Numbered from the stretch's first letter, positions 36,796 through 48,799 are shown. The stretch is DNA of 64,000 nt from Sinonovacula constricta (GCA_007844125.1 CM017558.1:51171831-51235830), one strand, 5' to 3'. Notes: generated by a model not told the origin, from the letters alone. Numbers and translations are program-made.

Positions 36796-37556
36796 TCACA
36801 CATACAAATCACTTGGAAACACATCATCTGACTCTAAATGTGAGTTCAAGTTTAAATGGTAATTCTGAGAATTCTGAGAATTTGGATGATTACCACGGAA
36901 ACCAGAATTTCTTGGGTATGCTCTTGGCAATGTAAAAATTGGGTCATTTGTTTTTATTTGACTGGATCCCAATCCTAGTTCATTGAACACTCTTTCAGAT
37001 GGTAAATTTTGTGATGAGTTTGATAAGTTTGTTTCTTCCCTTTGCAAGTTATTTGTGCTGGTTAGCAATTGCTTATTTTTCATGTTATTGCGGGCATGCC
37101 AGTCTAAATTGTCAACTGACCTCCGCAAAGCATTGTTATTGGATCTTATTAAATGATCTGTAGATTTGGCACTTTCATCACTGCAGAGTCTTTCTAATCG
37201 CCGTGGTGGCAATCCAGCATTCTCCACCATCTTGGTAATGTCTGAGTATGAGAATGATGACCTGCCACTTGAATGTGAGTTTTCAAGGTCATCACTAAAC
37301 ATGACCCTCTTGGGGCCCTTCTTGAGTTTTGAGAGTTCTTTTCTCTCCGCAGTTTTATAAGGCACATTAGATAGGTTGGCTGGATGACTGGATATGAACA
37401 CATTGTCTGAAGATTGGCTGGGCCGTGAGTTTCTGTGGAGGAGGTCCGGAGGATTCTGGGAGCCATTGTCATGACGATTGTTCAGCAGGTTGTTCTGCTG
37501 AACCCTGTTGCATAAGTAGCCATTGTTGTTAGATAACTCTGGGTTGTTGGTAAAAT
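36796..37556 (-). CDS. Minus-gene coding exon 3: distal tail and stop
   Basis: The acceptor is TTCCTGTTTTCAG|ATTTTACC; with one carried base the frame reads DFTNNPELSNNN and continues for 253 residues to TGA at 36796-36798. It is Asn/Ser-rich and mostly disordered in character, with GPKRVMFSDD (RVxF-type PP1 docking), a Ser-rich SSGRSSFSYSD stretch, and PPRRLERL. The C-terminus is PSDLYV, a possible PDZ ligand like the DVIV of the paralogue. The stop overlaps a consensus donor GTGAGT (36799-36794), so an alternative C-terminus is possible. Confidence 0.88.
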
Positions 37557-38829
37557 CTGAAAACAGGAAGAAAGAATAACTATATATTGATGGAAATGTA
37601 ATTGTATTAATCTTTATCATCATCATCATTATCATTATCAGCATTATCAATTTTGAAATCATGTTTAGAACTCTAACTAGCATGTTTTTGTATCTTTAAT
37701 ATACAACACTGATTTATAACTAAAACCTTTAAAACAATGTTAAAAAATCCTAAAACAAAAAAGATGTGAGGACCATACTTTTAAACAGACTCAGAATTTG
37801 AAGAAGTTATTTTAAAAGACATAGGATTGAGATTTATCTAATAGTACCTTAAGGTATTTAGATTGGATTGGATTGGATTAGCCGGCATTTTTAACGATAC
37901 TGCGCAGCGACATTTCTATCATTATAGCACAGGGGCACTTATGAGGTGCCCAGGGACTGAACCCGGCCGGTCCATTATACTGACACCGACGAGTCAGGCG
38001 TAATGCTGTCCCCTTAGCACCGAGCGTTAGGAGGGAAGCCACTACTACCAACTTTAAAGTCTTTGGTTAGACCCGGCCGGGGTTCGAACCCACAACCTCC
38101 CGATCCGCAAGCCGACGCTCTACCACCTGAGCTATTGCGGCCGGTTTAAGGCATTTAAGACAAAAACAAGTCTACTCATATTTTTAAAAATGTACACAAT
38201 ATATAAATCTTTAATCAGATGTATTTTAATGTAGACATTTTAGATTCTTCATTCATTTATTGTCTGGCAAGTAAAAATGGCTATGGGTTATAGAAAGCCA
38301 ATAATCATCTACCATTATATTATTGCTACATAATTTATTTCCCATAGACTAACAATTTCATTTTTTGGGGCTTTCATTAAAGGACAGTACATCCAAAACA
38401 AAGACTTATATTATTCCTCTTACTGACTGACAACTTATCAAGTAAATATTTCACTGTAGAAGAGTAGCCCTCTAAGGAAGGCAACAATTATCTCCCTTGT
38501 TCTACTGACCCAGTAGCTCCAGTACTGGTAGCTCTGACAGAGAGTTGGTATCCAGCTCACTGCCTCCCTGCCCGCTGTCCTTGGTTCCCATCTCAGCAGA
38601 GTTGTCACTGGTCGTTTCATCCAGCTTTTTGTTTATCTCATATTCCAACTGTAATGCAGAGAACCACATTTTTATTAAACAACCATTAAGAAATAAATAA
38701 GGGGAACCATGCAAGAAATGTAAGTATTAACACAATGTACAACAGGAGACCCTTTTCAAAAAAAACCAACAGACTAGTAAACGAAGAATACTTATTCTCC
38801 TTCTCCTCTTATTATTATCATCATCATGG

Positions 38830-38865
<36 letters not shown>

Positions 38866-41800
38866 ACATCATCATCATCATCATCATCATCATCATTGTC
38901 ATCATTGTCATCATGACCAACATAATCATTTTAATAGTGTCTTTAAATATTCTATATGTACTAAGCTATAAATTCCAATACATAATGAAAATAACAAAAA
39001 GTACATTTTATTTTTAACATGGGTATAAGGTCAATTCATTTTAGTAACACATTTGTCCATGTTTTTAAATGCAAACAATTTCATTGATGTGATCAACATG
39101 AAAGTTTACTATGTAGCAGGTTAGCAAACAATATGGTTAAAGCTAACACTAAAAATGTTTTTAAAATGCCATCATTATTACAGCGTTCTTCGTTCAAATT
39201 TATTATTATTAATGTTTTCCACTTAGACATATTTGTATATTAACTGTTACTAATTGATTTTTGCTACAAGTATTTTCAGCAACAAAACAAAACTGAAAAA
39301 AGTTTCAATCCATTAGGTGTACTTGAAGTATGCAAGCTAATGAAAGAATTCACCCTTCACTCAAAACAAATAAAGGCTGATTAAAAATCTATAGTAATTT
39401 TAATGACACTTGTTTCCTTGAAAGTGCAATACAGTGCATTAAATGTCTAAATGCATTAGGAGTGTTCGACACACATTGTAGTTCATATTGCAGTGTTCCT
39501 GTTTTAAAAAAAATATCTTTGTAAATTTTAGTGCTGTTCCTTCTAAATATAAAGTTTGTTTTTCTTTTTGAGATACATTGCAGCGACCACTTCTGATCAT
39601 TATACTGACGTCTAGCTGTTTTGGTGGCGGAAAACTCCAGACAAATGTCTGGGTCCATTTCCCCAAACAGAACTCCACCCCATGCGATGGGAGGCTAAGC
39701 AGACATAGGAGTTAAAAATAAGTTACTTAATGTACCACTACATTATGGGTGTCTCTTTCAATTTAATACAGAACAAGTCTGAGAGATAAACTCTATTGTC
39801 AAACTGCATAATGTGATTTAGCTGATTATTGTTTGTTTTAACAACAAGGAACACTGCAAGATAGTACATGTATGTTTATACCTTTGGCATTTTGGAAAAA
39901 GCCATTGAAAACATCATTCTTATGACAAAGGTTAACAAAAAGGCTTTAATTATGTAGTCATCTGGCATGTTAAAATGTCACTAATTAAGATAATGATAGG
40001 GACATAATTAACCAATTAAATCCTAAAGAAGACATGCAGACAGGTTTATTAAGTCAGTTTTTGTATTGGTTTAAGCACAAAAATGTGGAGACAATTATGA
40101 TCTGATTTTGTTTTCTATTCCTTAATTGGTTGCTGCTGTGCTTTATGCAAGATAATTACTGCCACTTTCAAAACTTACAACTAACAAAATAATATGGTCA
40201 ATGCATGGTTATTGCTTGCTTTTTTTTTCTAAAGTTTTTGTTTGCTTCATAAAGAAATGGATGAGTCAACTTAATCATGCCTTGAGTAATTTTGACTCAT
40301 CATGACTTTTACCACGGAGGTTATTCAGGCAGTATAATTACAATGATCTGTTTGTCTAACAATCACACAGAAATTCTATACAGGACACATACCTAGTATT
40401 GAACTTTGTATTTTTGTATCAGAAACTTCCAAATAAAATGTTGTTTGTTGTTTGAAAACAAAATTCAATACAAAATACTTTAAGGCATTTATTTTAAAAT
40501 TAAATGTGTTTTAATTTTAAAACAAACTGCATCAGAGCTCTGCTGTTTGTTCTTATTTGTGTTCATATATATTTCCTATTTGATTTGCAATGATTATGGA
40601 AAAGTACAAACAAATTACATAATTTCTGGAGCTTATACCCCCAACTGCCTTGTAACAATGCTCTCTACTCATTTATAAGCTAAATGTAAGTCATCCTTTT
40701 ATTGTCAACCCTTCGGCCTTCAAGGGAAATTTTCACAGACTATGCTTGCTTTTAACATTCGTGTACTCTTCAACAGTCACAAGTAATATTAAGGAGTACA
40801 AGAATGTAAAAAGTATATTTAGCCTGTTTACATTTCTAATTAAAAGGCAGAAAATGCAAGAAAGACTGACATTTAGTGTATAGCATGTAGTTCTCTTTAG
40901 GCACATTTGTATGCAATAGTACACTTGCTACTAATGCATTTGACTGCATTCTAAACTGTCCACTTTATATAAATCATATCCTTCTTTTTCAAAAAATATT
41001 TTAAGATTTAAAAAATGTAATAACTAAAGTTTCTAAATGAATGGGTATTTTCTATATTAAAGTATAAACCAAATCACATGCAGTGATAACATTGTGGTGA
41101 GTTTTCATCTTTTAATTCCTTTTTTCCACATATACTTATTACTAAATGATACTACATGTCATGAAATGTGATACCAATGTTGTAATCTGTTGTGTAAGTG
41201 TGAAGCAAAGTGCAATCTTCACTCCTGAGGTGCAGTATTTTAATGTAATGAACAGACATAACTACATGTTCAATCAAGGTAATATGGACAGTCAGGTAGT
41301 TTTAATAGTTGAACTACCTGTATCTCAAGTTTCAGTCATACTCATAGCAAATTAATATCTGTATTATAATTATGACATGGAGCACAGTATTTTGAATAAA
41401 GATCATCATTTATCCTTTTACAATAATTGGAAAATTACAGGAACCCTTTTAATGAAAAGAAAATGCTGTAAACAAGTGCCACGCTGACTTTTGATAACGT
41501 GTGATCAAAACACAAAAGGTTAACATTGTTGACAGGTTGCAGTGTTGAAAAGCTGATTTTTTTGACAAAAAGAATCAGATAAAAATACTGACAGAATAAT
41601 AAAAGCTATGTCAGGGTCACTATGGGATAATGTTGAGAGAGAATATAAGAGAGGGGTCTACAAATTGTTTTGTACAGTATAATTCACTACCAAAGGTCTA
41701 TCAGTGCTCTGTAATTACTTTGGCGTGTAATTAACCTTAATTGAAATTTAATTCAAACGTTACAAGCTAGCTGATTGAATCTTTAAGCCTAAATGAAAGA

Positions 41801-44800
41801 TCATGAGAAATGTATGGTTACTTTGACTGTTGGTTTGAATTTTTGTTTGAACATAAGATTAAGCACATTCTAAAATACTTCAAATCATATAGAGAAAGTG
41901 TGCAACTGGAACATACAAAGTGATGCTTTCAATGTTATAGCATCATGTGAGGAAATGAAAAAGTTTGATCACATCTTACCCCCTGAAATATTCATGCCCA
42001 TTATTTTGATGATTTTTAAATGGTTTTCACTACTTAAGCACTCAATCTGCATTAATGCATTTTAATTGTTGAGGAGGGAAACAACTTTTGAAGTATCATC
42101 ATTTTACAAATTTGATTATGCATAATTTTATAACTAAACCATTTACAGATGTCTTCTTTTTTCAGTAATACAAAACTCATCCAAAACTCATTCATAACAT
42201 ATGGTCATTATGCATGATGGAAACTACTATGCCTTTTAGTGAATTTTAGTAAATTTCAAATAAGGTGTATTTATCATAATGCTTAAGATAAATAATTGAT
42301 AAAGATGGCATGGGAAAATGTTTGCCATTTAACAGATCAAATAAATATTCAATTTAAAGCAAGACATAGAATGAACAATCAAATTATTTTTGTCTTTTCT
42401 GAGACATATTTTATTTAAGAAACAAGGCTGTTGTTCTATTGAAAGTATGGTAATATTTATTTTTTTATAAAATAAATCTGGTGGTGTCATTACACACCAG
42501 ACAGAGAGAGCTTCAGCTGGAGTCAAACAATGTTTTAAATCTTATTTTAATGGAGTTGAACTGAATAAAATCATGTTTGTAAGCAAAAGATTACTAATGT
42601 GAAACTTGATATGTGTCTCCTAATATCTTTGCCTATGACTTTTTTTATTTTTGGTGAAGAAACCTATTTATGTAGTGTTTTCTTTGCATATCTAACTTTA
42701 TAGAAAGTTTGCAAAAAATAGACACCAAGCTCATTTGTCTACCAGTTGTGTGCTTTGCTAAAGCTGTTTTCATCTCAGTTGAATTGTTCACTACTACTGA
42801 TAGACTGACATAGCTAACATGTTATTCATCTTTAATTATCTATCAAATGGCTTAAATAGTTTTAAAAATACCCTGCGAAAGACACGTTGTCTTTTAGCAA
42901 TAATAACATTAATACCCTTACATGTTTGACATGCTCCATGTACAGATGCCTGTCTGTGTTCTTGTCCACTGATGACAATGTAGTGTTTAACAGGGAACCA
43001 GTCTCTTCCTTGGTCTCCAGGAAAGCATTTTGGTGGCTGCCATCTGGGATTTTCATTTTTTCATTGCCATTTGAGTCTTGTGAAGAAGTAGATGCCGAAG
43101 AGGAGGAAGAAGATGAGGAGTCAATAAGATGAGGATCATGCTCTTTATTCTGGCTGTTAAACATTCGTCCATCGGGTTTTCTGCGATTAAACCAGCAGAT
43201 CTTAATGATGACAAGCACCATTATCACTGAAAGTACAACTGTCACACACACTATGGCTATAACTATCCAGAGATTGGAAGATATTCCTACTGGACTCACA
43301 ACAGCAGACGCACTATATCCAGGGAGTATCTCGATTTTGAATGTTGTTGAAGAGTTAAATGGTGGATTTCCTCCATCTAGAACTTTAATCGCCAAAACAA
43401 AAACATCCCCAACATTGTGGTCATATAGAGTTTTATTCAAAGTGAGTTGTCCCGTGTGGGCATCCAGTGCAAACAATCCAGTAGAATTATCTTTATCGAT
43501 ATAAAATAACAGCTCAGCATTAACACCAGAGTCAGAGTCTCTCGCTCTGATTTCCATGACCTCTGAACCAACAGCCATTGTAGCTGGAACAAACTTTGGG
43601 CTGTCAAAATTTGTTGGATATAGAATTTCAGGCATGTTGTCATTTATATCCATTACATAAATGATGATAAATACAGAACTTGTTCTTCCTCCCATATCAG
43701 ATGCTGTAACAGAGAATTCATGAACACTTATGTTTTCTCTGTCGAGAACTTTCACAGTTTTGATAATGTTTTTCTCCAAAATGAAATAATTGGTAATCTT
43801 TTCATCAGTTGGAAAATGCAGAGTTACTGTCCCATTAGGTCCTTTATCTGGGTCATCTACAGTAATGTTCCCAACAATGGTATTGATTGGAGAATTTTCC
43901 ATAACTTCCATTCTGATTGGATTGGATGAAAAGGTTGGGGCATTGTCGTTAAGATCGAGAAGTGTAATATTTACTAAACAGGTGGAAGTTTGTGATATGG
44001 GACTTCCAGAATCTGCAGCAAAAACTGAAAATGTTACAACATCTCCTAAAATGTCTCTATCAAGACTTGTGACAGTTGTGATGATTCCACTTTTGGAGTC
44101 AATGGCAAATAAAGTCTCTGATCCAGACTGCAAAGCATACGAAACTTCCCCATTCTTGCCACTATCTTTGTCAGCGGCAGATACAGTAAGGATGGATACT
44201 CCACGAGGGTTGTCCTCGACCATCATCAGACTGTAAACCAATTGAGAAAACTTAGGTGCATTGTCATTGACATCCTCAATGATGACTTGTATGCTTGCAA
44301 TGCTTTCCTGTGGAGTTGCTCCAAGGTCTTTGCACACAATTGTCACGTTGTGAACTTGTTGAATATCATGGTCAAGAGTTTTACTCACTACCAGTTTAAA
44401 GTTACTGTTGCTGATGTGTTCCAGTTTGAAATGGTCATCTAAAACAGTACAGGTCACCTTCCCATTCTTTTCACTGTCCAGGTCTATAATCTCTACATGA
44501 GTGACAAAACTCTCAACTTCGACCAGTTCTGATAACACCATTCCACCTGGTGGCTGGTTTATGTTGATCTGTGGAGCATTATCGTTTACATCTGTCACCA
44601 TGACAACAATGTCTGCTGTGGATGATCTTTGTGGAAGACCATGATCAACAGCAATAACTTGGAAATTGAACTCATGGTCCTGCTCAAAATCTATCTTGCC
44701 TGCTGCAGTCAGCACTCCAGTCGTAGCATTAATTTTGAAAATATTTGTAATAGTTTCGGGTACTCTGTTACTGAGCTGATAGGTAACTCTTCCATTTTCA

Positions 44801-45648
44801 GCATCATCTCTATCCGCAGCCGAGACTACAAGTATACTGGACTGATGAGGAATATTCTCCTGAATTGAAGCCATGTAAGTGTTCTTTGAAAACACTGGAA
44901 AGTTGTCATTGGCATCTGAGACAATTACTGTGAATGAAAGAGTTCCAGTCAATGGTATATCCCCACCATCTACTGCTAGTATCAAAAACTCATACTTGTT
45001 TTTACTTTCTCTATCTAACACAGTGTTCAGGCGGATCTCAAACTCTTGACCTTTATTAATAAGCTGCAGTTGAAACTCAGGATATGTTGGAGTCATGCGA
45101 TAGGTCTGAATGGAATTCTGATCTCCTTGGTCTAGATCCAAAGCTGCACCATTTGCTATCACAGAATTAATAACAGCTGTTTCAGACACTTGGATTGTTT
45201 GTTCATTGGGTGTAAATTCTGGTGCATGGTCATTAAAATCCATTATGTTAATGACTATCTTAATAAACTTTGTTAACTCATTCCCAAGGTCCAAATCATA
45301 CACTGCCACATTAAATTCCAGATTGCATGTCGAAAAACAGTGGAGGAAATCTTCACGATCTATAACCTTATTTGTGAATAATAAACTTGTGTTGGATTCC
45401 AATTTAAACAAGTTGGCATAATTGCTCCCTGCAGTTAATATCTGGAATTGAAGACGTTGGAATTTCCCGGTGGAAGTGTTTGTAAACAGTTGACTGTCGA
45501 TACCAACGCTTCCAAGATACGTCCTTGGTGGAAGCTCCTCTCTCACTTGGTAGGTCACTGTTGCATCCTGGGAAAATACAGGGCTTATGGAGAGGAGCCA
45601 TGTTGCTATAGCAACACAAAGATGGAGTGTTGGGATTCTGGTTTTCAT
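36796..45648 (-). CDS. Delta-type protocadherin paralogue (gene-level CDS, three recognised exons)
   Basis: Joined coding exons on the minus strand are 45648-42922, 38648-38510 and 37556-36796. All have GT/AG borders and compatible phases (0, 1), giving 1208 residues. Seen: a signal peptide (1-26), seven cadherin repeats with linkers near residues 137, 245, 353, 459, 565 and 667, a membrane helix at about 793-818, a poly-Ser stretch in the proximal tail, DSGQGGSELD in exon 2, KRVMFSDD (1038-1045) in the last exon, and C-terminal DLYV. The EC1 linker is DFNDHAP rather than DxNDN, and the EC1 cysteines are C-x3-C instead of C-x5-C. Role inferred from family: calcium-dependent adhesion at the plasma membrane with PP1 and PDZ partners. 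It converges on the plus-strand paralogue, with 9 kb between stop codons, which suggests an old duplication with inversion. Confidence 0.92.
37557..38509 (-). other. Last recognised intron of the minus gene
   Basis: A phase-1 intron holding the S1 SINE at 37861-38145 and a short ATC/ATT-rich tract at about 37615-37645 near its 3' end. Nothing else is recognised. Confidence 0.8.
37861..38145 (-). mobile_element. tRNA-derived SINE (here S1) with target-site duplication
   Basis: On the minus strand the element starts with a very tRNA-like head: A box ATAGCTCAGGTGGTAGAGCG and B box GGTTCGAACCCC. A body with CGGTGTCAGTATAATGGAC follows, then TATAATGATAGAAATGTCGC, and finally an (AATCC)n tail. It is flanked by a 12-bp duplication with one mismatch (TTAAGGTATTTA at 37849-37860, TTAAGGCATTTA at 38146-38157). 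This is the best-preserved mobile element in the window and lies in the last intron of the minus-strand protocadherin, in the gene's own orientation. Confidence 0.85.
38510..38648 (-). CDS. Minus-gene coding exon 2: cytoplasmic DSGQGGSELD motif
   Basis: The acceptor is TCTGCATTACAG|TTGGAA and the donor CTACTGG|GTCAGT. Length is 139 nt, phase 0 in and phase 1 out, identical to exon 3 of the plus gene. It encodes LEYEINKKLDETTSDN, then GTKDSGQGGSELDTN and ELPVLELL. KK-x-D/L-D, the Thr/Ser-rich stretch and DSGxGGSE align with the plus-gene exon. Confidence 0.86.
38813..38916. repeat. (ATC)n microsatellite
   Basis: About 100 bp of ATC repeats with a few interruptions, in an intron of the minus gene. 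Poly-His and poly-Ile frames here are artefacts. Confidence 0.95.
39575..39700 (-). mobile_element. S2 SINE 3' part
   Basis: The minus strand reads CCCAGACATTTGTCTGGAG, then CCACCAAAACAGCTAGACG and TATAATGATCAGAAGTGG, ending GCTGCAATGTATCTC. This is a close match to the copy at 50.2 kb in the opposite orientation. It lies in an intron of the minus protocadherin. Confidence 0.65.
42922..45648 (-). CDS. Minus-gene coding exon 1: signal peptide, EC1-EC7, transmembrane helix, proximal tail
   Basis: The exon is 2727 nt, exactly 909 codons, ending in phase 0 at AAACAT|GTAAGG. Linkers in order are DFNDHAP, DANDNFP, DVNDNAP, DVNDNAP, DLNDNAP and DINDNMP. EC7 ends ILPGYSASA before the helix LWIVIAIVCVTVVLSVIMVL and the basic stop-transfer NRRK. 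The tail holds eight consecutive Ser residues. If the donor is not used the frame closes 60 nt later. The ATG at 45648 is followed at once by a hydrophobic leader. Confidence 0.94.
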
Positions 45649-45712
45649 TGTGTCAGCATCACAGTTGTAGCTTTGGTGAATGTTGTTGAATACAGAAGAA
45701 CACTCATCATAC
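45649..45712 (-). other. 5' untranslated part of minus-gene coding exon 1
   Basis: CTATCTGTACTTTCAG|GTATGATG gives a strong acceptor (AG at 45714-45713), 64 nt before the start codon. This mirrors the 5' splice acceptor of the plus gene. At least one untranslated exon is therefore expected upstream. Confidence 0.55.
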
Positions 45713-48700
45713 CTGAAAGTACAGATAGAGAGTTGTTAATAATGAAATTGTATCATTGTTTGAATAATAGTATCAGCTTAAATGTGCAGTCAGTTTTAAT
45801 ACAGAGGTAACAGCCCTTAAGCTTGCTACATGTTAAAAAACCATGCTAAATTCTCAGGAGGTTTTGCTTTAATAATATATATGTTACATGTTAGGGATGA
45901 TATACTTATAAACAGAGACTGAGCAGCAAATATTGTAGATCCTGACCAATATGGAGCTGGCTGACCTGGATCTACACTATTTACCTAAGCTTTATAAATA
46001 TACAAATAGCAGGCTATGAGATAAATCTACACTTTTTAACATTTAAAACCTAGTCATACAAGATTAAATCTTCAGTATAGTTTTATAAAAATTATCTCTC
46101 CATGTCAAAATCTTATTGACTTACAAAATCTGCTAAAGTATTAATATAATAGTTTATCTTACAGTATGTATGACACCATAATGTCAGCTACATGAAGACA
46201 GTTTTCATATGTATATGTGTAAGTCAATATAATCCTGAGAACATCTTGAAATAAAACAACAGGAAATATAATAAGAAAAGTAAATTGCTGACTGAAATTT
46301 AACAGAAATCTAAACAAACAAAAAAATCTTCAAATATGGTAAATTAAAGTTAATTGCCACTTTTCTACTCATTAAAGAAAGTTGTTTTCATTTCCACATA
46401 AAACTTAAAAGCATGTTGTCAACATACAGCTACAGTTTAACAAGTGTAGCTATGATAGGCAGTACATTATTACACATGTCTAATAATTTTGTCATTAAAT
46501 AATTATGACTTTGGAAATACAGAAGATTGATCCATTAAAAACAACATATATGTGAAAGAACATTTCATGACAGCTGTGTATTGCTTAAAAAAATATTATC
46601 TCTTATACAAAGTTATTTTTCTCAAAATGAATTTATAATTTTAGTCTGAAACATTTAAAAAAGATTTTAACAAAAAGGTTTTCTCAAAAAAATATACAGA
46701 AAGATAACTATTAAATCTTCAAGTACTCTTCAAAAGATGGCTTGTCATTTGTCTCTAAGTGGATTTAAAGTTTTAGTCTTAAAACTTTCAGCACACTTTA
46801 TTCATAGCTGATATAAAAAATGATAACATACGCTTAACCACTGTAATTACACTCTGAAGTAAAACCATCTTTAGAACAAATTACCTGGTAAGTTTGTTTA
46901 AATATTGAACAAGTTGTTATCTACCAAAAAGTTTTGTTTGTAAAACACTTCAAACAGTCAACATCAATGTCGCCATCACAATTTTGAAAAACACCTTAAA
47001 ACACATAATCTTTTAATCTAGTTTTCTACTGGCTTTCATCTTAAACAACGTATGACAGAAACTTTCCCATCAAACTTAAGTACATTGGCTATACTTACAT
47101 ACTTAAAGTAAGGTAATACAAAATTGTTATGAGACTTTGTGGTATGTTTGTGGCAATATAATTGTTATGAATGTTCCAAAGTTACAAAGTCAAAAAAGCT
47201 GTTATTATTATAATTATCCTCCAAGTATAGTGAATACAAAATAATATACTTTTTAAGCTCCTGACAGACAACTGTCTGTATATATACATCCATGCCATCT
47301 CCTTGTCTCAGCCATAACATAACATCATTTACATAACTTCAATCAAACTTCACCACCTTACAGACATGCACTTGAAGACATTTATAAGAACAACCATTAA
47401 GGACTATGTCAAATTCAAGGTCATGTTTGAGATCATTGAATCTTCGCTGGCTGGCATATGTCAATTCCAGCGATATTTCTTTTTTTTTAATGTTAGTTTT
47501 ATTATGTATATCATATTGATTGATTTGTCCATTGAGGAACATGCAACTTATTACTCATTATTAAGAAATGCCAAAATTAAAATTTCCAATCAATTTAGGA
47601 GAAATGTACATTTGCTCAATGTTAACAGCTTAGAGAAAAAAATAGAAACTATAAAATCGATTGTAATTTCTATTTTGCAATTTTCAGATAAAAAAGAATT
47701 CACATATCAAGACTGGCACACTTTCTTCTGACAATTCTTTGACCATGATGTCGTTACCTTTGCACACTGACATTAAAAATATATGTAAATTTACATAGGT
47801 TCAAATATTTAAACATAATGGAACTGAAGTATTGAATCATTCACACACATAAACAAGTATTCTAAAACATTATGTAAGCCGTAATTTGAAAACAATATTT
47901 TGAAGACCTAAAACTGTAAACTTTCTTCCAACATTCTCCCACAATAACTTTTAGAACTATCAACTTTAAATTATATTTCACACTTGGGTAACTTTATGGT
48001 CACATTTATGATGCAGCAGTTTTCACAAAAGTAATTCTAATGCGGTTTTGTAAAACTATGAAGGCACAAATATGTGTCACACATAATAATAAAGGTCTGC
48101 AGCAACATCATAAAATACAGGATATAACTTACACCTAAAAGCACTTAAAAGGTTCATTTTACAAAAGTTTACACCATTTTGGAGAATGAATGAGGTAGCA
48201 TGTGTGAAATGTACAACTTTCAAAAGACTGTCTCATCATAAAAGATATATATATTTGGAAGATTCTTTTAAAGTTTATTTGGTGTAAATTGAAATAAACA
48301 TTTTGAACTCTGAAATATATATTGATATCAGGATAAATGCTTTTAATTCATTTTTAAGCTTTTCAATATAAAATAGATCTATGTCTTCTAAAAACAGTTC
48401 CTTGAATAATAGAAAAATATCATTTCACTGATTTTGTTATAACATTTATTTTTTATAGAATTGTTATTAGCATACAAATATCATGTTATACAAATGTATT
48501 AATCAATATGAAATAATATAAGCATGAACATAAATGAAACAAGACAATACTTTTTATCCAAATTTAATCAAAATATTATATTTAAGAAAATCCTGAAAAT
48601 CTTAAACTACTTATCACAAGCAAAACAGTTCATCAATTAAAGAAAAAAATCACCAAAGGAAACAAAACATGCTTCAATAAGTGTAAAACAACATTGTATT

Positions 48701-48799
48701 CTTCACTGCATTTCTAAAGAAAGTTACTGTATGCTATCAAATCAATGTTGGCCCAGTGAAAAACAAACAACATATTCACAAAAAGGAGAGAAACCTTAC
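45713..48799 (-). other. Putative 5' intron of the minus gene
   Basis: Very AT-rich sequence with no recognisable exon. A degraded copy of the dispersed R repeat lies at about 45935-46015. A 121-codon plus-strand frame at 47366-47731 is Ile/Phe/Lys-rich and looks spurious. Confidence 0.4.

Larger units (their letters stand above)
38649..42921 (-). other. Large intron of the minus gene, no exon 2 equivalent seen
   Basis: A 4.3-kb intron between two phase-0 junctions. It contains the (ATC)n tract at about 38816-38916 and an S2 SINE fragment at 39575-39700. I looked on the minus strand for a counterpart of the plus gene's 60-codon exon (TTWLCNN, EKELSGL, QLQQAL) and found none. Confidence 0.7.

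Noticed and set aside
38075..38145. Functional tRNA gene on the minus strand
   Set aside because: Although the A and B boxes are excellent, the sequence continues into a SINE body with a simple-repeat tail and target-site duplication.
42329..42526. Possible missing exon of the minus gene
   Set aside because: No resemblance to the plus gene's exon 2 and no matching acceptor and donor pair in phase 0.
43790..44236. 148-codon plus-strand frame inside the minus-gene ectodomain exon
   Set aside because: Antisense shadow of the protocadherin coding sequence.
47366..47731. 121-codon plus-strand frame
   Set aside because: Composition is that of AT-rich noncoding DNA, with a T-run giving FFFF; no motif or splice support.
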